Assembly: GCF_000622085.1 (NCBI RefSeq)
Contig: NZ_JHWL01000012.1
Location: 62,001 to 126,000 of the forward strand
DNA length: 64,000 bases
From: Butyrivibrio proteoclasticus P6B7
Lineage (GTDB): Bacteria > Bacillota > Clostridia > Lachnospirales > Lachnospiraceae
Direction of reading: 5' to 3'
Made by a program: the position numbers and the translations under genes. Below, one piece after another: positions 58,401-64,000 of this stretch; the stretch's first letter is position 1; every line of letters begins with the position of its first letter. The notes beneath the pieces were generated by a model. It was given only the letters and a program-made list of their open reading frames with translations, made no database searches and was not told the DNA's origin.

Positions 58401-58819
58401 CCCTCAAATAAAAACAAACATACACACGAACAGAAACCTAAATACTACCATCAACATAATAGAAACCAACAAACCCAAAGCAGTCCGATCCACACAAGAT
58501 ACCCAAAGCTACCGCAGCAGGATATACAACAATACCACCACAATAAAGAAAAAAATACAGAAATAGAAAAGCCAAAAAATCATAAAATACAACTTCAACA
58601 GCAACCCCACCGGAACAAACTTCAAACTCAAAAAAAAACTCGCAACCAATATATAAAAAAAAAACAGTTCCTAAAGAAAACGGACCAACCACCTGAAAAC
58701 GATAGAAAAACAAAACAACCCAAAAAAGAGAAGCAACCACGTAAACAACAAAAGCAATAACCCAAGAGCCTTCATGACTAACAACCATACCGCCATAAGC
58801 TATTAAACACTAATAGAAG

Positions 58820-59758
58820 TCAAAATACAAATACAAAAAAAGCAACCACAAACAAACGAGTCAAACAAAAGATAGAGAAATCAAGCTTAAAAAGAAGATA
58901 CCTGACTGAGGGTCCATCATAAGAATCACCAGTCACGGGCAAACTTAAAGCCCAGAGCTCACGGACATCAGTAAAGGAAGAACCATAAAGAACAAAAAAA
59001 AACATAAAACAAAACAATCCGATAGCTAATACAAAATCTTCATAGAAACAACAATGAAACTCTAACTTCCCACCCCCAAAAAACAGCATACGAAAAAAAA
59101 CAGCAAAGAAGGACAAAACAGAAATAGAAACACACACATAAGAAAAACACAAGACGACAACAGCACCAAAAAAAAAACCCAGATTCAAGAAAAGACCAAA
59201 ACTATCACAATTGAAACCAAAACAGGTAATCAGTAACAACATAACTCCGCCTACACAATCTATCAAAAAAGCATAAAAAACCGAAAAAAAAAAAAACAAA
59301 TCCAACAGAATAACAACACACCCATAACTATACCCAAACAACGAAGACAGCGCTACAAGAAACCCGACTGACAGTACAACATCAACGAAACTTCCAAGTG
59401 TATAAAAAAACAAACAAGCAAATCCAACACTAATGGCACCACGAATCCAGAAGCAAATAGAAATCCCACCAAAACATCGCATACAATCACCAAGAACGCC
59501 AATCCCACCCATTATAAAGCCAACAAACAATTCAAAAAATAAAGAAAAAAACATAACACACCCACCAAACACGCCATTAATGGCAACAACGGAAGCAAAA
59601 AGAACCACGAACACTAGAAACACCCACAAGTCATACAGCACTTCCATAAAAGACACAAAACTAATCAGTTGCGAAGCAGAAAAAAGCACACCACACACAC
59701 CTACCAATATCAAACTAAAATCAAAAAACGACTCACCGAAAAAAACCTGACCCCTCAC
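58820..59758 (-). other. Hydrophobic open frame in the A+C block (312 codons)
   Basis: The longest stop-free frame in the block. It encodes a predicted polytopic membrane protein with about ten hydrophobic stretches and a more polar C-terminal segment (ELWALSLPVTGDSYDG). With the local base composition a random run this long is unlikely but not impossible. No homologue recognised. Confidence 0.25.
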
Positions 59759-60025
59759 AGGAACAAGAAATACATAACTAATACTAACAAATACGCAACA
59801 AACAGAAAAAAAAAGAAAAAAAACAAAACCATATCATAAAGCAACAAAAAATCCATGATGACAAACAAAGGCATAATCATAAACAAAAAAAATCACAACC
59901 GACAGTTCGGAACCAAAACCCCAGACCATCAAATGAGACCCGCATGAACGCACCCCACAAACAACCATCACGAAAAAACATCACGAACCACACTAAAAAA
60001 CAAAACAACCAATCAACACCAACCC

Positions 60026-60694
60026 TCAAAAAATAAAACAAACCATAACAAAAATCAAAAACCCCGAAAAAAACGCACCAAAAAATACTCGTGAAAACGG
60101 CCATATTCCACCAACTGTAGAAAAAAAAAAACTACCCTCTCCAGGACCAGACCTCAAAAAAACAAGACCAACAACATCAAAACAATAAGAAAATAACAAC
60201 ATAAGAAAATTAGCATCACCAAAAACAAAAAAAAAAAAAACAAAAAGAACAAAAACCTCCACAGATGAAGAGTCCAAAATAACAGCAAAAAACTGAGCAG
60301 ACCACAAAGGATCAAAAGAAAAATAAAAAGCCACCAAACCTTCCAATAAAAAAACTACTCTAGAAACCCAACAAATAGCAAGAACAAACACACAAAGGTC
60401 ATAAACAACAAATATGAACAAAACAACAAACACACCAACAAACAAACAAGAAACAACACCAAACACACCACATCCAAAACCACTACACCCAATAGCAAAA
60501 CACCAACACGAACGACAAACATAAGTCCAACAACATAGAAAACAAAACACAGATGAGAAGAATCCCACAACGGCACAACAAAACATATCACCATACTCCC
60601 GACACAAAACATTTCTACAAACACAACCAGAAGGACCATAGAAGCAGGACCGATAGTGCCAGAAACAACAAAATCGAAAAACAAAAAATCTCAA
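60026..60694 (-). other. Hydrophobic open frame in the A+C block (222 codons, doubtful gene)
   Basis: A minus-strand frame in the same phase as the 58,820-59,758 frame but separated from it by several stops (TGA, TAG and TGA among them). It is rich in Phe, Val, Cys and Gly. No motif recognised. Confidence 0.15.
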
Positions 60695-61092
60695 CGTAGA
60701 ACCTCATGGGAATCAACAAGTGCCACAATCAAAACTTCATACCCGAAAAAAATAGAGACCACACCCCCATTAACAGAAACATGAGAAGGGAAACGAAAAG
60801 ATCAAGATAGCAAAAAAGCACTAATCCATGCCGGAATTTACACCAACGCCGCTACAGAACACAACACAAGAAAAAACGCAACATCAGACACCATCTGAGA
60901 CCAAAACCAACAAACAACTAACAAAATAACCAAGAAAACAAAAAAAGCCGATACAAACGTTGCACAAGCAGACGAATGACTCGTAAAATCTGAACATAGA
61001 AATCCGAACATACACACAAGGAGAAAGAAGAATCTTGAAACCAATCCCTAAAAAGGAAAGCTACAATGTTTCGCAGATGCAACAGCACCCGC

Positions 61093-63999
61093 TCAATCAC
61101 AGGCCAAAACAGTAACAGGAATAGTAACAAGACAAGCGACAAAAAGAATCAGAGTATACAAAAAATACTCATAAAAAGCAACTGGCACCGAAGGAGGATT
61201 ATATACCAACAATAAAGCTCCTAAAAGAAACAACAAGAAATCCACACTGAAAGAACTCACAGGAGCAAAAAACAGCACCAACCCCCCGCCTGCTTGAGAG
61301 ACAGACAAAACAAATGGCAGCAGGATAGTCAAAGAAAGACAGAAAGCACGTAGAGAAAAACCAGTCCAATACATCATACGAAGAGAACCTGCATACGGAG
61401 CGACCAGTCTAACAAAGTCAGCATAAGAAGAAACAACAACTAAAAGACCATCCAAACCCGCAAGATACAGAGAACCCCCAAACACAACCTAAAGAGAAGA
61501 AGAGCTAAGAACACATACACCCAACCTTACCAAGGCATCATCAAAAACAAACCATACATGTCCACCAGCCACTCTGCTTACAAGAAGATTAAAACCAACC
61601 AAGGAAACCTCACCTAAAGATACTAAAGAGTCTCCTGAACAAACAGACCCAACACTAAACACAAGAACATGGTATACAAATAAAAAAGCACCCCTTTAAA
61701 AATCTGGCGCATGAGTCATAGTACCAATAAAAACAGACTGAAACGGCGTCAAGATCAGAGAACCAGAAGAAAGGACCACAGGAGTCCCACTCGTACCCAA
61801 GGAACAGACCGTACGAATAGAAGAGGGCGAACAACCCATAACAAGAGACATAATAAGACCCAACAGGCCATCCAACTCAAAAGATGACTTTACAACAGCT
61901 ACAGACAGAGCCGGACTCGAACCGAAAGAAACAAACGTAAACTCCGACCTGAGGAAACAGGTTAAGAGAACCGTAGCAAGACCGCAAAGCCCAGCAGATG
62001 CAGAACGAAATGAACCAGATACAACAACAAGAATCCCTCGTGTACATACTATAGCTGCCATAACGGAACCACCAACAGAACAATAAACACAAGAAGCAAT
62101 AATTACAAAAATACCCATAACCAAAAGAAACTGAAAAACTCAGCAACGAGAATAAAACATCATAGGCGTAGACCCGTAAGGAAACAGTCCTACCAACAGG
62201 CGGAAAACGAAATCATATGAATACCGAATGAGCACATCAGCCAATAGATCAAAAACAAGCAAAAGAATTAAAAAAACAAAATACGAAAACACAACTATCT
62301 GACCAGCCACAGATACTACAGCACTCAAATTCAAAGAAGGCACGTACCCATAACACACCAGCCGACCACTAAAAGAAGTCACAAAGGCAACCAAACCCAT
62401 AAAACCTCCAAAGAACATAAAAATCCCTAGAGAGACATCTAGTCCCGCCAAAAAGACCAGAAAATAAGAAACAAAGCTTACCCGTCCCCCAGCAAACGAA
62501 AAAACGCACAGCGCAGCAACCTTACTATCCAGCTAATACTCCCATCGAGTAACAACACGATCCAAAAAAGCCGCCATAGGACCCAATAGGCCAAACTAAT
62601 ATACAACCCTAGTACCAATCGCAGCTAAGACAAAAACAAACTCTCCCGACCCAAGAAGCCAATAAGCCAAGATAAGCCCAGGAGTACACAATAACCCTTA
62701 ACTCAACGCCATCGGCGGAAGACCATCAATGGCAAAACATAAAAACCAGGTCATAATCACAAAAAAACCAAGTAAAAACGCAAGATGGACCGGAGCTGGA
62801 CAAAAGGTTCCCGTTATCATCAAATGAACAGGAAGCTCCACAACCTGACCAAGCGAATGACAGGAAAAGGCTACTAACCCACCCGCAGAAGCAAATAGTC
62901 TCACCACCAAGACAACCCGTCTGGAAGATAAAGTTGTCACGAAGCCAGCACCCGTACGTTCCTACAAAACCCTCACCCACTGACCAAAACCGTAACCACA
63001 TACAGGCAGCGCAAGAACACCTGCTGGATAAAGATACAACTCAAAGCTAATCTTAGTGAAAGAATACTACGTCACCACAACATACGAAACAACCAATCTT
63101 GTAATACGACCACTTTGAAAATATGCCTACAGGATCTGCCACCCAAACGCAGCCACCAAGAAAATAAGACTAATAGCTGAACCAAAAACCATAAGCAAGA
63201 ATACGCCATGAGGACCGACAAATCGAATTACAGAACAATCGCCATCATATGCCAACGACATAGGAAAACCATCCCCACCAACCAATCCCGTTAAACTACC
63301 ACGTCCACCATATGCAAAAGACGCAAATAGAACAAGTAAAAACACCCACCCTACTGTAGGTAAAAAAGAAAACAGATCCAAGGCCGTATCATACTGATAC
63401 AAAGAAACCATACCAACCGGAGCAATAACTCGTGACGCCACCCCCAAGAGATAATAACCATAATACACCACCAAAAGAATAGGAAGAATAACTCGTTCTC
63501 CTTCCCCAAACAGATGGTAATAAAGCCATGTAGCCATAACCGCCGCAGCTATAAAAAGCGATGGTACCAAAACCGCATCATATACCAACAAGTCTTCAAT
63601 CAAAGCAGGAGTAGTGAAGCAAGATACCTTACCAAGAGCTGAGGACGCAAAAAATGCCACAAAGCCCGCAGCAACAATAACACTAATGACATTATCAACA
63701 ACTCCAAGAACACAAGTGACCCTATGAACCACAGCGGACGCTCTAACGAAAACCCGACCGACAGAAGCAGCTGACAACCCTGCAGCTACTACACTAAAAG
63801 TAACAAGAAAAAAAACAGTCCCAGTCACATAAAATGGAATACAGGTTCTAGTAGTCGCAGCAGCACGGATACACAAAGACGTAACAACCTGAAAAGAGTA
63901 CATCATCACTACACCCATTGGATAGACCACACAACACAGACTCACCCAAAGACAACAGACCAAGTCTGAAACCAACACATCAGAATCCAACATGGATGA
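61093..63999 (-). other. Single reading phase nearly open for 2.9 kb; degraded or recoded membrane-protein coding sequence
   Basis: Reading the minus strand codon by codon from 63,993 to 61,093 in one phase gives about 967 codons with ten stops: TAG at 63127, 63067, 62962, 62596, 62533 and 61489; TAA at 62698 and 61696; TGA at 62140 and 61093. The base composition of four sampled lines predicts about 40. The frame is also open to the right edge. The translation is membrane-protein-like. In the first 288 codons Ala is about 10% while Trp and Cys are lower than the composition would give, as expected for selected coding sequence. No family recognised. Confidence 0.4.
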
Positions 64000-64000
64000 C

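Larger units (their letters stand above)
55372..64000. other. 8.6-kb block of extreme A+C (plus strand) composition, origin unknown
   Basis: From about 55,372 to the window end no recognisable bacterial gene is present. Counting single 60-base lines gives A+C of 49/60 at 57,061, 58/60 at 60,421, 37/60 at 63,481 and 37/60 at 63,841. The bacterial minus-strand genes on the left are instead T+C-rich on the plus strand. The minus strand here is T/G-rich and carries end-to-end hydrophobic open frames with few reliable start signals and no convincing GGAGG ribosome sites. This may be a chimeric contig end, foreign organelle-like DNA, or a sequencing or assembly artefact. Confidence 0.85.

Noticed and set aside
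58009-59750. Plus-strand Lys/Thr/Asn-rich frames in the A+C block
   Set aside because: They are the expected translation of A/C-rich DNA, shorter than the minus-strand frames, and without ribosome sites.
61093-63993. Short resemblances to mitochondrial membrane proteins (FSxHxxG like COX1, PPxxxxxxY like cytochrome b, LP...LLxKL like ND4 in the 58.8-59.8 kb frame)
   Set aside because: Distances between the matched motifs do not agree with the real proteins (for example 65 against 43 residues), key haem-binding histidines are absent, and hydrophobic T/G-rich frames give such matches by chance. Kept only as a reason to search organelle databases.
55372-64000. Ciliate-type telomeric or other simple C/A repeats
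   Set aside because: The A/C-rich sequence is not periodic; no repeated CCCCAAAA-like unit or tandem array is seen.

Overview
The first 55.37 kb look like the chromosome of a rumen/gut Lachnospiraceae bacterium of the Butyrivibrio/Pseudobutyrivibrio type. This is inferred from gene content and order: murB-rapZ-whiA-crh next to hprK and a ROK glucokinase; pyruvate formate-lyase with its activase and a Crp/Fnr regulator; LplB/YtcP-type oligosaccharide transporters; a GH120 beta-xylosidase; a VTC/DUF4956/CotH trio; and moderate-GC, purine-rich coding strands with strong GGAGG ribosome sites. Most genes lie on the minus strand.

Layout. 1-0.8 kb: 3' end of an unidentified protein. 0.8-7.8 kb: a xylo-oligosaccharide locus with a binding lipoprotein, two permeases, a LacI regulator and a divergent GH120 beta-xylosidase, with three copies of one operator-like palindrome. 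7.9-11.2 kb: CotH/DUF4956/VTC trio. 11.4-16.7 kb: pflB with an FNR box, an ECF S component, a TIGR01440 protein, pflA and a Crp/Fnr regulator. 16.7-21.4 kb: NUDIX hydrolase, a serine-hydrolase homologue that lost its active-site motif, a Na/Pi symporter and a GNAT protein. 21.7-26.7 kb: crh, whiA, rapZ, murB, glucokinase, hprK. 26.7-35.2 kb: a surface-protein cassette (VWA/solute-binding lipoprotein, membrane and coiled-coil proteins, four tandem paralogues that all seem to start with UUG). 35.2-43.5 kb: uvrC, PP2C phosphatase, a polytopic membrane protein, ftsH, pyrG. 43.8-48.3 kb: nagB and a second oligosaccharide-type ABC transporter. 48.5-54.4 kb: inositol catabolism (iolD, iolB, iolE, iolG) plus an iron alcohol dehydrogenase. 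54.5-55.37 kb: CPBP protease and an Xre regulator.

At about 55,372, at the expected 5' end of the Xre gene, the sequence changes abruptly. For the remaining 8.6 kb the plus strand is made mostly of A and C (82-97% in sampled lines near 57-60 kb, relaxing to about 62% near 63.5-64 kb). No recognisable bacterial gene follows. The minus strand carries end-to-end hydrophobic open frames; one frame between 63,993 and 61,093 has only ten stops in about 967 codons. The best reading is a chimeric join, or foreign or organelle-like DNA with extreme strand asymmetry. It could also be an assembly artefact, and I could not assign any gene in it.

Functionally, the bacterial part combines fermentative carbon metabolism (PFL, inositol and xylan sugars, amino sugars) with carbon-catabolite control by HprK and a Crh-like protein. 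No tRNA, rRNA, CRISPR array or insertion sequence was recognised.
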